Part shown: in pieces, positions 1 to 7,069 of the stretch
How positions within the stretch are numbered: the stretch's first letter is position 1
Layout: each line of letters opens with the position of its first letter
Assembly (NCBI GenBank): GCA_946479915.1
Contig: CAMLHR010000033.1
Span: forward strand, 1-8,762
Source of the DNA: an uncultured Lysobacter sp.
Lineage (GTDB): Bacteria; Pseudomonadota; Gammaproteobacteria; Xanthomonadales; Xanthomonadaceae
Direction: 5' to 3'
DNA length: 8,762 bases
Translations under genes and position numbers: made by a program
Notes under the pieces: model-generated
What the model was told of the DNA's origin: nothing
The model's database searches: none
Seen by the model: the letters and a program-made list of their open reading frames with translations, nothing else

Positions 1-226
1 CCTCGGAGATGCCGTGGGCGGCGGCATGCTGCGGCGTGATGCCCGTGACCAGCGTCGCGCCGGGCGAGGGCAGGAGGTCGTCCGCGGGGCGCACCAGGAA
101 GTCGACCGGTTCCTCGACCTGTTCCAGCGCGGTGTCCGTGCGGATCGCCGCGAACTGCGCGATGCGTGTGGTTCGCGGGTCCGCGCCGAACGTCTCCAGG
201 TCGTAGAACAGGAAGCTGTCGCTCAC
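1..226 (-). CDS. sbcB: Exodeoxyribonuclease I, N-terminal part (runs off left edge)
   Basis: The first 75 codons are present; the rest lies beyond base 1. Exonuclease I degrades single-stranded DNA 3' to 5' in the cytoplasm and acts in recombination and mismatch repair. The translation has the DEDD-exonuclease Exo I motif FLFYDLETFG at residues 5-14, where Asp9 and Glu11 correspond to the first metal-binding acidic pair. It continues with RIAQFAAIRTD, then RPADDLLPSPGATLVTGITPQ near residues 47-67, which closely matches the remembered start of E. coli SbcB. The start is GTG at 226-224. It overlaps the kmo stop by four bases (GTGA), and a GGAG sits five bases upstream inside kmo, so the gene is probably translationally coupled to kmo. 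Family assignment is firm. Whether the full enzyme is intact cannot be seen. Confidence 0.93.
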   Translation of the reverse strand, partial: MSDSFLFYDLETFGADPRTTRIAQFAAIRTDTALEQVEEPVDFLVRPADDLLPSPGATLVTGITPQHAAAHGISE

Positions 227-1587
227 GACGGCTCCGGGGGCAGCGGCGGCAACCGGCGTTCGACCTCCGCGTCGAGCCACGCCCGGTCCAGGCCGTCGAG
301 CGTGTCGCGCCCCTGCGTGGCCTCGACCAGCAGCGCGCGCTGCACCTGTCCGCGCGCCAGTGCCTCGGCGTACGGCATCCGGCGGAACGTCACCATCGCG
401 TAGCGCGGGACGAAGCGATCCGGATGCCGTTCCGCCAGCTCGCGCTCCAGCGCCCGCTGCAGCAGGTAGTCGGCGTCGTCCACGCGGTCGCGCATCTCGA
501 CGTAGTTTTCGAGCGCCATCTGCTGGATTGCCAGCGCGTTCGGCCGCCGCTCGGCCTCGAACGCGGCGAACGCGTCGCGCAACGAGGCGGCGGCGTCCAG
601 GTGGGCGGCGAGCGACACGCAGTCCTCGAAGGCGCAGTTCATGCCCTGGCCGTGGAACGGCACCATCGCGTGGGCGGCGTCGCCGAGGAGCACGGCCCGG
701 CCGTCGAGGTGCCAGCGGTCGAGGTACAGCGTGGCCAGCACGCCCGTCGGATTGGCCTCGAAGTCTTCGGCCAGCCGCGGGATGAGCGGCAGGGCATCGG
801 GGAAGTCGCGCGCGAACAGGCGCTCGGCGCCGGCGCCGTCCCGGACCGTGTCGAACCCCGGGTCGCCCTCGTTCGGGAGGAACAGCGTGACGGTGAACGT
901 GCGCTCGTCGTTCGGCAGGGCGATGCACATGTAGCCGCCGCGCGGCCAGATGTGCAGCGCGTTCGGCTCGATCCGGAAGCTGCCGTCCGCGGCCGGCGGG
1001 ATCTCCAGTTCCTTGTAGCCGTGGCCGAGCGGCTCGACCCGTTCGCCCAGGTCCGTGCGCTGGGCCATCGCGCCACGCAGCGCGGAGCCGGCGCCGTCGG
1101 CCCCGAGCAGGGTGGTGAAGCGGTGCGCGTGCAGCACGCCGTCGCGGTCGTCGGCGAAGCGCGCGCTGCCGGCGTCGAAGTCCACCGCGTGCAGGCGCCG
1201 GTCGAAGTGCAGGCACGCCCCGGCCGCCTCCGCCGCGTCCAGCAGCACCATGTTCAGTTCGCCGCGGCTGACCGACCAGATGACCTCGGAATCGTCGCGC
1301 CCGTAGCGCTGCAACTGGGTCCGGCCATCGTCGAAATGGACCATCCGCCCGCGCATCATCACCGCGTGGTCGAGGACGGCGCCGTCGGCCCGGGCCGCGC
1401 GCAGCGCGTGCAACCCGCGCTCGGCCAGTGCCAGGTTGATCGACCGGCCGCCCTGGAACCCGTGCAACCGCGGGTCGCCGCGGCGTTCGAACACGTCCAC
1501 CGTCCAGCCGCGGCGGGCCAGGAGCGTCGCCAGCAGCGCGCCGGCCAGCCCCGCACCCACGATGGTCAGCGGGTTCGTCTTATCCAT
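223..1587 (-). CDS. kmo: Kynurenine 3-monooxygenase
   Basis: This 454-residue FAD-dependent aromatic hydroxylase converts L-kynurenine to 3-hydroxykynurenine using NADPH and O2, the entry step of the pathway in this window. Visible motifs are the dinucleotide fold GAGLAG at 11-16, the ribose-binding acidic residue in VFERR (Glu34), the KMO hallmark GRSINLALAERG at 47-58, the DG motif GADGAGS at 162-168, and the second FAD motif GDAAHAMVPFHGQGMN at 302-317. By alignment from memory with human and Pseudomonas KMO, Arg81, Tyr95, Asn361 and Tyr396 are the likely substrate-contacting residues. Length is typical of bacterial KMO, and there is no C-terminal membrane anchor of the eukaryotic kind. 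ATG 1587 is the only usable start, because an in-frame stop lies three codons upstream. No Shine-Dalgarno sequence is visible, and kynU ends 21 bases upstream. The 3' end overlaps sbcB by four bases. Confidence 0.96.
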   Translation of the reverse strand: MDKTNPLTIVGAGLAGALLATLLARRGWTVDVFERRGDPRLHGFQGGRSINLALAERGLHALRAARADGAVLDHAVMMRGRMVHFDDGRTQLQRYGRDDSEVIWSVSRGELNMVLLDAAEAAGACLHFDRRLHAVDFDAGSARFADDRDGVLHAHRFTTLLGADGAGSALRGAMAQRTDLGERVEPLGHGYKELEIPPAADGSFRIEPNALHIWPRGGYMCIALPNDERTFTVTLFLPNEGDPGFDTVRDGAGAERLFARDFPDALPLIPRLAEDFEANPTGVLATLYLDRWHLDGRAVLLGDAAHAMVPFHGQGMNCAFEDCVSLAAHLDAAASLRDAFAAFEAERRPNALAIQQMALENYVEMRDRVDDADYLLQRALERELAERHPDRFVPRYAMVTFRRMPYAEALARGQVQRALLVEATQGRDTLDGLDRAWLDAEVERRLPPLPPEPS

Positions 1588-1609
1588 TGCAGGTCAAATA
1601 GTTACGCAT
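1580..1609 (-). other. Nine-codon mini-ORF bridging kynU and kmo
   Basis: The kynU stop TAA (1611-1609) shares its last A with an ATG (1609-1607), giving TAATG. That ATG opens a nine-codon frame, MRNYLTCNG, which stops at TAA 1582-1580, five bases inside kmo and in a different frame. kmo itself has no visible Shine-Dalgarno sequence. Ribosomes finishing kynU could restart here and end next to the kmo start. This is an inference from the arrangement; chance is quite possible. The 21-base spacer is also AT-rich compared with its surroundings. Confidence 0.3.
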
Positions 1610-2886
1610 TATTGTTCAGACCATGCCTCAACCGCCTGCGCGAACCTCAGCACGTCGGCATGGGTGTTGTAGAGCGGGGCCGGGGAGATCCGGATGACGT
1701 CCGGTTCCCGCCAGTCGCCGAGCACGCCGCGCGTGGCCAGGTGGTCGAACAGCGCGCGCCCGCGGTCCCGCCCGCCGACGACCCGGATCGAGAGCTGGCA
1801 GCCGCGCCCGGCCGGGTCGCGCGGCGTCAGCACCTCCAGCCGGTCCGACAGCCGCGCGTCGATGAGCGCCTGCAGGTAGCCCGTCAGGCGCTGCGACTTC
1901 GCGCGCAGCGCGGCCATGCCGACGCGGTCGAACAGGTCCAGTGACGCGCGGAGCGGCGCGAGCCCAAGGATCGGCGGGTTGCTCAGTTGCCAGCCGTCCG
2001 CGCCCGGCGTCGGCTCGAAGTCCGGCCCCATGCGGAAGCGCGTGCGCACGTCATGGCCCCACCAGCCCGCGAAACGGGGGCGGTCGGTGCGTGCATGGCG
2101 CTCGTGCACGAAGCAGCCCGCGACCGCGCCCGGCCCGCTGTTGCAGTACTTGTAGTGGCACCAGACCGCGAAGTCCGCGCCGCTGTCGTGCAGCGCCAGG
2201 TCCAGGTTGCCGACGGCGTGCGCGAGGTCGAAGCCGCAGAGCGCCCCGGCACCGTGGGCGGCGCGCGCGATCCGCGCCAGGTCGAACGCCTGGCCCGTGC
2301 GGTACTGCACGCCGGGCCACGCGACGAGCGCGAGCCGGTCGGCATGCCGCGCGATCGCCGCCTCGATGGCCTCGTGCGAGAAGACGCCGCCCGGCAGGTC
2401 CGGCTCGACCTCGACCAGGTCGGTCGCCGGGTCGAAACCATGGAAGCGCACCTGCGACTCCAGCGCGTAGCGATCGGAGGGAAACGCCCCCGCCTCCATC
2501 AGCACGACCGGGCGTTGCGCGGTCGGCCGGTAGAAGCTGACCATCATCAGGTGGAGGTTGGCGGTCAGCGAGTTCATCGCGACCACCTCGACCGGCTTCG
2601 CACCGACGAGCCGCGACAGGCCGTCGCGCACCAGCTCGTGGTACGGCATCCATGCGGCGTGGCCGCGGAAATGGCCCTCGACCGCGACCTCCGCCCAGCC
2701 GTCCAGGACGTCCTCGACATGGGCGCGTGCGGCGCGTGGCTGCAGGCCCAGGGAATTGCCGACGAAGTACGCCTGCTCCTCGCCGTCGTGCAGCGGCACG
2801 TGGAACTCGCCGCGCAACGTGGGCAGCGGGTCGGCCGCGTCGAGCGCCGCGGCGTGCGCCGGGTCGAACAGGTCCGCGCCGCTCAC
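1609..2886 (-). CDS. kynU: Kynureninase (PLP-dependent hydrolase)
   Basis: Kynureninase hydrolyses 3-hydroxykynurenine (and kynurenine) to 3-hydroxyanthranilate (or anthranilate) plus L-alanine. It is a cytoplasmic fold-type I PLP enzyme. From the GTG start the protein has 425 residues, normal for the family. Seen directly: [10 protein letters not shown] at 41-50, the NSLTANLH phosphate/cofactor segment at 105-112, FPSDRYA at 135-141, [10 protein letters not shown] at 218-227 with the PLP-contacting Asp220, and the PLP lysine Lys246 in [10 protein letters not shown]. The start is placed at GTG 2886-2884, overlapping the ACMSD stop as GTGA with a GAGG eight bases upstream. A longer ATG frame opening at 2919 would add 11 residues unlike the family. 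Next to KMO and HAO, its physiological substrate is most likely 3-hydroxykynurenine. Confidence 0.96.
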   Translation of the reverse strand: MSGADLFDPAHAAALDAADPLPTLRGEFHVPLHDGEEQAYFVGNSLGLQPRAARAHVEDVLDGWAEVAVEGHFRGHAAWMPYHELVRDGLSRLVGAKPVEVVAMNSLTANLHLMMVSFYRPTAQRPVVLMEAGAFPSDRYALESQVRFHGFDPATDLVEVEPDLPGGVFSHEAIEAAIARHADRLALVAWPGVQYRTGQAFDLARIARAAHGAGALCGFDLAHAVGNLDLALHDSGADFAVWCHYKYCNSGPGAVAGCFVHERHARTDRPRFAGWWGHDVRTRFRMGPDFEPTPGADGWQLSNPPILGLAPLRASLDLFDRVGMAALRAKSQRLTGYLQALIDARLSDRLEVLTPRDPAGRGCQLSIRVVGGRDRGRALFDHLATRGVLGDWREPDVIRISPAPLYNTHADVLRFAQAVEAWSEQ

Positions 2887-3929
2887 GAGGCGAACCTCGC
2901 GGCAGGCAGGCCGAGCCATTCGAGCGCGCTGCCGTGGTAGAGCCGCGCGCGCTCCGCGTCGCCCAGGCCGAGCGCCTCGATGCCCGCGCCCGGTTCCTGC
3001 TCGCCGAGCGGGAAGGGGTAGTCCGTCCCGAGCATGACGCGGTCGGCGCCCGCGACGTCCAGCAGGTAGCGCAGCGCGCGCTCGTCGGCGACCCAGGAAT
3101 CGAAGTACAGCCGCTTCAGGTACTCGCGCGGGTTGCGGTGGTTGTCGGTCGCGACCAGGTCCGGGCGCATGTTGAAACCGTGCTCGATGCGGCCGATGGT
3201 GTACGGGAAGCTGCCGCCGCCGTGGGCCAGGCAGACCTTCAGCTTCGGCAGCCGCTCCAGCACGCCACCGAACACCAGGCTGCAGGCCGCGCGCGACTGC
3301 TCGGCCGGCATGCCGACCAGCCAGGGCAGCCAGTACTTGGGCATCGTGTCCGTGCCCATCATGTCCCAGGGGTGGACGAGGATCGCCGCGCCGAGGTCCG
3401 CGGCGGCCTGGAAGAATTCGAACAGCTCCGGCGCGTCCAGGTTCCAGTGCGATCCGTCGGCGCGCGGGACGTGCGAGCCGACCTGCACGCCCTGCAGGCC
3501 GAGCTGGTCCATGCAGCGCTCCAGTTCGCGCACGGCCAGCGACGGCGACTGCAGCGGCACCGTGCCGATGCCCGCGTAGTGGCGCGGGAAGTCGCGGCAG
3601 GTATCCGCCATGTGGTCGTTGAGCGCGGCGTGCAGTTCCAGCGCCTGGTGGCCCCTGGCCCAGTAGCTGAACATCACCGGCACCGTGGACAGCACCTGCA
3701 CCTGCACGCCGAACCGCGCGTAGTCCTCGATGCGGATCCGCGCATCCCAGGTCTTGGGCCAGATCTCTCGGAAGAACTTGCCGTCGCGATAGATGCGGTG
3801 CCGGCCGTCGTCGCCGTGGTGGATGACCGGGAACCGGTTGTCGCCGAACTTCGCCGCCAGGTCCGGCCAGTCGCGGGGCAGGTAGTGGGCGTGGGTGTCG
3901 ATCTTGAGCATCGTGTCGGGGCCGCGCAT
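2883..3929 (-). CDS. nbaD: 2-amino-3-carboxymuconate-6-semialdehyde decarboxylase (ACMSD)
   Basis: This amidohydrolase-superfamily zinc enzyme decarboxylates ACMS, the unstable HAO product, to 2-aminomuconate 6-semialdehyde and CO2. That diverts carbon away from spontaneous ring closure to quinolinate. The protein has 348 residues. The metal site is complete: HAH near the N-terminus (His13, His15), His186 in LVHPWDM, the catalytic His236 in CLAHGGG, and Asp303 in [10 protein letters not shown]. Other ACMSD signatures are [10 protein letters not shown] at 81-90, [13 protein letters not shown] at 198-210, and Arg247 in [10 protein letters not shown] chose the ATG at 3929, which shares its A with the HAO stop (TGATG). 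An internal ATG at 3911 ([12 protein letters not shown]) matches the family N-terminus better and may be the true start, 18 bases later. Neither has a clear Shine-Dalgarno sequence. The 3' end overlaps kynU by four bases. Confidence 0.96.
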   Translation of the reverse strand: MRGPDTMLKIDTHAHYLPRDWPDLAAKFGDNRFPVIHHGDDGRHRIYRDGKFFREIWPKTWDARIRIEDYARFGVQVQVLSTVPVMFSYWARGHQALELHAALNDHMADTCRDFPRHYAGIGTVPLQSPSLAVRELERCMDQLGLQGVQVGSHVPRADGSHWNLDAPELFEFFQAAADLGAAILVHPWDMMGTDTMPKYWLPWLVGMPAEQSRAACSLVFGGVLERLPKLKVCLAHGGGSFPYTIGRIEHGFNMRPDLVATDNHRNPREYLKRLYFDSWVADERALRYLLDVAGADRVMLGTDYPFPLGEQEPGAGIEALGLGDAERARLYHGSALEWLGLPAARFAS

Positions 3930-4477
3930 CAGGTGATGTCGGCCTGCGAGTCGGCGTCCAGCTCGTAGCGCGTGGGCCGCGGGTTGAGCGTGCCGCAGCG
4001 CCTGCAGGTGCGCAGCGAGTCGTCGCGGTAGAAGCGCTCGAACACGCGGAAGAAGTCCTGCTCGATGTCCACCAGGTGGAACGATTCCTCGTAGAGCTTC
4101 TCGTTGCAGTCGATGCAGAACCACATCAGCGCGTCGTCCTCGTGCGCCAGGCGCTTGCGCTCGACCACGAGCCCGACCGAGCCGGGCATGCGCTGCGGGC
4201 TGTGCGGCACGCGCGGGGGCAGGTAGAACAGCTCGCCCGCGGCGATGCGGATGTCGCGCGGCGCACCGTCCTCCTGGATGCGCAGCACCATCTCGCCCTC
4301 GAGCTGGTAGAAGAGCTCCGGCCCGTCCTCGAAGTGGTAGTCGGTGCGCGTGTTCGGCCCGCCGACGATCATCACGATGTAGTCGCCGTCGTAGATGCAC
4401 TTGTTGCCCACCGGCGGCTTCAGCAGGTGGCGGTGGTCCTCGATCCAGGCCTGCAGGTCGATGGGGGCGGGCAGCAT
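3929..4477 (-). CDS. nbaC: 3-hydroxyanthranilate 3,4-dioxygenase
   Basis: HAO is a cupin Fe(II) dioxygenase that opens 3-hydroxyanthranilate to ACMS. The 182-residue protein matches the bacterial dimeric type. Iron ligands are His48 and Glu54 in the run [16 protein letters not shown] and His92 in [10 protein letters not shown]. Likely substrate contacts are Arg44, Arg96 and Glu106 (VVERKR). The C-terminal part has two cysteine pairs, CIDC (121-124) and CRRC (158-161), which form the rubredoxin-like second iron site known from the Cupriavidus enzyme. ATG 4477 is preceded by a strong AGGAGG. This gene and the RidA gene are the only ones here with such a site. It follows the RidA gene by 19 bases and is coupled to ACMSD by TGATG, which fits the need to consume the unstable product at once. 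Confidence 0.97.
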   Translation of the reverse strand: MLPAPIDLQAWIEDHRHLLKPPVGNKCIYDGDYIVMIVGGPNTRTDYHFEDGPELFYQLEGEMVLRIQEDGAPRDIRIAAGELFYLPPRVPHSPQRMPGSVGLVVERKRLAHEDDALMWFCIDCNEKLYEESFHLVDIEQDFFRVFERFYRDDSLRTCRRCGTLNPRPTRYELDADSQADIT

Positions 4478-4478
4478 G

Positions 4479-4489
4479 GCGGTCCTCCT
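4479..4489 (-). promoter_or_regulatory. Strong ribosome binding site of the HAO gene
   Basis: On the minus strand this reads AGGAGGACCGC, with AGGAGG six bases before the ATG at 4477. It lies in the 19-base gap after the RidA gene. The same 11 bases occur before the RidA start (4931-4941). Confidence 0.75.
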
Positions 4490-4496
4490 GCGCGCG

Positions 4497-4928
4497 TCAG
4501 CCGGCCGGGGCGGCGACGCACTTGAGCTCGATGGCGATGGGGGTGGGCAGGGCGCTGATGCCGAGCGTGGTGCGGCAGGGCGCGGTGGCGGGATCCGGGA
4601 AGTGTTCCGCCCACACCGCGTTGTAGCCCTTGAAGTCGCGCGCCATGTCGGTGAGGTAGACCGTCACGTCGACCAGGTCCTCCCAGCGCGCGCCGCTGGC
4701 CTCGAGCACGGCCCGCACGTTGGCGAACACGGCCCGCGCCTGCAGGTCGATGTCGTACGACAGCAACCGGCCGTCGGCGTCCTGGACGTTGCCCGGGACC
4801 GCGTTGGTCCGGGGGTCGCGCGGGCCGATGCCGGACAGGAACAGCAGGCCGCCGACCCGGCGCGCGTGGGGGTAGGCGCCGACCGGTGCCGGCGCGGTGT
4901 CGGTGCGGACGACGCGGTTGCCGGCCAT
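4497..4928 (-). CDS. nbaF: RidA-family 2-aminomuconate deaminase
   Basis: This 143-residue protein has the RidA/YjgF (chorismate mutase-like) fold. Members normally trimerise and hydrolyse enamines or imines. In kynurenine and 2-nitrobenzoate pathways the branch called AmnD/NbaF hydrolyses 2-aminomuconate to 2-oxo-3-hexenedioate and ammonia. Seen directly: [22 protein letters not shown] near 18-38, [24 protein letters not shown] at 71-94, and the ligand-binding arginine Arg119 in [20 protein letters not shown] with Glu134. The insertion after GIGPRDPRT and the [13 protein letters not shown] ending look like the aminomuconate-deaminase branch rather than generic RidA; this is from memory. ATG 4928 shares a base with the carbonic anhydrase stop (TGATG) and has AGGAGG seven bases upstream. 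Its position between the aminomuconate-forming ALDH and HAO supports a pathway-specific role over general imine detoxification. Confidence 0.88.
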   Translation of the reverse strand: MAGNRVVRTDTAPAPVGAYPHARRVGGLLFLSGIGPRDPRTNAVPGNVQDADGRLLSYDIDLQARAVFANVRAVLEASGARWEDLVDVTVYLTDMARDFKGYNAVWAEHFPDPATAPCRTTLGISALPTPIAIELKCVAAPAG

Positions 4929-5593
4929 CAGCGGTCCTCCTCGTCGACGCGGATGCGCGCGAGCGCCGCGGCGTACTTGCCCGGCAGGCTGTCCAGGCCC
5001 TCGACGTCGATGCCGAGGTCGTGCACGCGCCCGTCCTTGAGCGTGTAGACCCAGCCGTGGACGGCGACCGCCTGGCCGCGCGCCCAGGCGTCGCGGACGA
5101 TCGTGGTCTGGCAGACGTTGACCACCTGCTCGAGCACGTTGAGCTCGCACAGCCGGTCGTGGCGCAGCTCGTCGTCCTTGAAGCCGCGCAGGGCGTCGGC
5201 GTGCTTGTCGGCGACGTCGCCGACGTGGCGGATCCAGTTGTCCGCCAGCCCCAGGCGGCTGCGGTGCAGCGCGGCGTGCACGCCGCCGCAGCCGTAGTGG
5301 CCGACCACGATGATGTGCTTGACCTTCAGCACGTCCACCGAGAACTGGATGGTCGACAGGCAGTTGAGGTCGGTGTGCACGACCACGTTCGCGATGTTGC
5401 GGTGGACGAACACCTCGCCCGGCGCCATGTCGATGATCTGGTTGGCCGGCACGCGCGAGTCCGAGCAGCCGATCCACAGGTATTCCGGCGCCTGCTGCCG
5501 GGAGAGCCGCTCGAAGAACCCCGGGTCCTCCGCCTGGATCCGCGCGGCCCACTCGCGGTTTCGCTCGATCAGCATGGAAAGGGAATGCGGCAT
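4928..5593 (-). CDS. can: Beta-class carbonic anhydrase
   Basis: This enzyme interconverts CO2 and bicarbonate in the cytoplasm. The 221-residue protein resembles E. coli Can along its whole length. The zinc ligands are all present: Cys43 in WIGCSDSRVP, His99 and Cys102 in GHYGCGG. The catalytic Asp45-Arg47 dyad is intact, as is FVHRNIANVVVHTDLNCLS at 62-80. No signal peptide is seen. The start is ATG 5593, one base after the ALDH stop. A second ATG at 5575 (MLIERN) is possible, but the first start is favoured by spacing and by the upstream GGGG. Its place inside the kynurenine genes is unusual: it may handle CO2 released by ACMSD, or be the cell's general carbonic anhydrase that has joined the operon. 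The family is certain; the link to the pathway is inference. Confidence 0.95.
   Translation of the reverse strand: MPHSLSMLIERNREWAARIQAEDPGFFERLSRQQAPEYLWIGCSDSRVPANQIIDMAPGEVFVHRNIANVVVHTDLNCLSTIQFSVDVLKVKHIIVVGHYGCGGVHAALHRSRLGLADNWIRHVGDVADKHADALRGFKDDELRHDRLCELNVLEQVVNVCQTTIVRDAWARGQAVAVHGWVYTLKDGRVHDLGIDVEGLDSLPGKYAAALARIRVDEEDR
4931..4941 (-). promoter_or_regulatory. Strong ribosome binding site of the RidA-family gene
   Basis: On the minus strand this reads AGGAGGACCGC, with AGGAGG seven bases before ATG 4928, inside the last codons of the carbonic anhydrase gene. It is identical to the site before the HAO gene. Together with TGATG it gives both direct and coupled initiation. Confidence 0.7.
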
Positions 5594-5594
5594 G

Positions 5595-7034
5595 TCAGCC
5601 CCGTCGGCCAGGTGGAAGGAAGATCCCGACGTTGCGGGGCTCGGTGAAGAACCGCATCGCCTCCATGCCGCCCTCGCGGCCGAGGCCCGACGCGCCCATG
5701 CCGCCGAACGGCGTGCGCAGGTCGCGCATCAGCCAGGTGTTGATCCAGACCATGCCCGCGTGGAGCCGGGCGGCCAGGCGGTGCGCGCGTTCCAGGTCGC
5801 GGGTCCACACCGATGCCGACAGGCCGTAGTCGCAGGCGTTCGCCAGCGCGAGCGCCTGTGCGTCGTCGTCGAACGGCTGCAGCGTGGCGACCGGCCCGAA
5901 GATCTCCTCGCGGTTGCTGGTGCAGTCCGGCCCGAGCCCTTCCACGACCGTGGGGGCGACGAACCAGCCCGGGCGCCCGAGCGCCCGGCCGCCGCAGAGC
6001 ACCTTGCCTCCCTCGTCGCGCACGCGCGCGATCGCGGCGACCACCTTGTCGAAGTGCGCCTGCGACACCAGCGGCCCGAGCTGCGCGTCGTCGTCCATCG
6101 GATCGCCCACGCGCAGCGTCAGGGCCCGCTCGACGAACGCGTCACGGAACTCCGCGTACACCGCGCGCTCGACGAGGATGCGGGACCCGCACAGGCAGAT
6201 CTGCCCGCTGTTCTGGAACGCGGAGCGCACGATCGTGTCCAGCTCCGCGCGCCAGTCGCCGTCGGCGAACACCAGCGTCGGGTTCTTGCCGCCGAGTTCC
6301 AGCGAGACCTTCTTGAGCATCGGCGCGGCGATGCCGGCGATGCGCCGGCCCACCGCGGTGCTGCCCGTGAACGAGACGGCGCGCGTGCCGGCGTGCGCGA
6401 CCAGCGGTTCACCGACCTCCGGGCCCGCGCCGTGCACGATGTTGAGCACGCCAGCCGGCAGGCCGACCTCGGCGGCGAGTTCGCCCAGCATCGTCGCGGT
6501 CACGGGCGTGACCTCGGACGGCTTGGCGACCACGGTGTTGCCCGCGGCGAGCGCCGGCGCGACCTTCCAGGTGAACAGGTAGAGCGGCAGGTTCCACGGC
6601 GAGATCGTGGCGACCACGCCGAGCGGCTGGCGCAGCGTGTAGTTCAGCCCGGCCTGGCCGTGGTGCGACTCGCTCGCGAACTGGGTGGCCGCGTGGCCGT
6701 AGAACCGCAGGTTGGCGACGGCGCGCGGGATCTCGGCCTGGCGCGCGAGCCGGATCGGCTTGCCGCCGTCGCGCGCCTCGGCATGCGCGAAATCGTCGAG
6801 CCGGGCCTCCAGCGCGGACGCGAGCTGCTCCAGCCAGCGGGCGCGTTCGTCGTTCGGCAGCGACGACCACGCGGGGAAGGCGCGGCGGGCGGCGGCGACG
6901 GCCCGCTCGACGTCCCGTGCGTCGCCGTCGGCGACTTCCGCGTAGGCTTCGCCGCGCGCCGGGTCGAACACCTCCCGCCATCGGCCACTGGCCGCGTCCG
7001 TGGGCTTGCCGTCGATCCAGTGGGCCAGGCGCAT
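5595..7034 (-). CDS. nbaE: 2-aminomuconate 6-semialdehyde dehydrogenase (ALDH superfamily)
   Basis: This NAD-dependent enzyme oxidises 2-aminomuconate 6-semialdehyde, the ACMSD product, to 2-aminomuconate. The 479-residue protein is a full-length ALDH. Seen directly: the oxyanion Asn148 in ISPWNLP, Lys171 in VVAKPSEVTP, the cofactor loop FTGSTAVGRR at 222-231, the general base Glu246 in SLELGGKNP, and the catalytic Cys280 in NSGQICLCGSRI. The GQ-hydrophobic-CLC pattern is that of the ALDH8A1/AMSDH/hydroxymuconic-semialdehyde branch. The closest alternative is 2-hydroxymuconic semialdehyde dehydrogenase; the ACMSD and HAO neighbours decide for the amino substrate. ATG 7034 follows the SDR stop by 35 bases, the widest gap in the window. 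There is no good Shine-Dalgarno sequence, and a small inverted repeat (CGCGA, six-base loop, TCGCG) ends two bases before the start codon. The gene ends one base before the carbonic anhydrase start. Confidence 0.93.
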   Translation of the reverse strand: MRLAHWIDGKPTDAASGRWREVFDPARGEAYAEVADGDARDVERAVAAARRAFPAWSSLPNDERARWLEQLASALEARLDDFAHAEARDGGKPIRLARQAEIPRAVANLRFYGHAATQFASESHHGQAGLNYTLRQPLGVVATISPWNLPLYLFTWKVAPALAAGNTVVAKPSEVTPVTATMLGELAAEVGLPAGVLNIVHGAGPEVGEPLVAHAGTRAVSFTGSTAVGRRIAGIAAPMLKKVSLELGGKNPTLVFADGDWRAELDTIVRSAFQNSGQICLCGSRILVERAVYAEFRDAFVERALTLRVGDPMDDDAQLGPLVSQAHFDKVVAAIARVRDEGGKVLCGGRALGRPGWFVAPTVVEGLGPDCTSNREEIFGPVATLQPFDDDAQALALANACDYGLSASVWTRDLERAHRLAARLHAGMVWINTWLMRDLRTPFGGMGASGLGREGGMEAMRFFTEPRNVGIFLPPGRRG

Positions 7035-7035
7035 C

Positions 7036-7051
7036 CGCGAAGCTTATCGCG
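7036..7051 (-). repeat. Short inverted repeat just upstream of the ALDH start
   Basis: A five-base stem CGCGA/TCGCG encloses a six-base loop immediately before the ALDH ATG at 7034. It lies in the only gap wider than 21 bases. It lacks a following T run on the minus strand, so it does not look like a terminator. It could modestly mask the start or be chance in GC-rich DNA. Confidence 0.25.
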
Positions 7052-7069
7052 CGCGGCCGTGGAGGTGCG

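Noticed and set aside
1588..1640. Possible sigma-70 promoter in the AT-rich kynU-kmo junction
   Set aside because: TTGAGG and TAATGC/AATAAT occur on the minus strand but with a spacer of about 13-14 bases instead of about 17; no convincing pair was found.
166..1944. Long plus-strand open frame of 592 codons opposite kmo and kynU
   Set aside because: It lies antisense to two strongly supported enzymes. Its translation is low-complexity, rich in Arg, Val, Gln and His, as expected from the shadow of GC-rich codons.
2652..3968. Plus-strand open frame of 438 codons opposite ACMSD
   Set aside because: The opposite strand encodes a complete zinc amidohydrolase with all metal ligands; this frame is its shadow.
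7035..7069. Possible terminator in the SDR-ALDH gap
   Set aside because: The stem is only five bases and no T run follows on the minus strand; both flanking genes read in the same direction.
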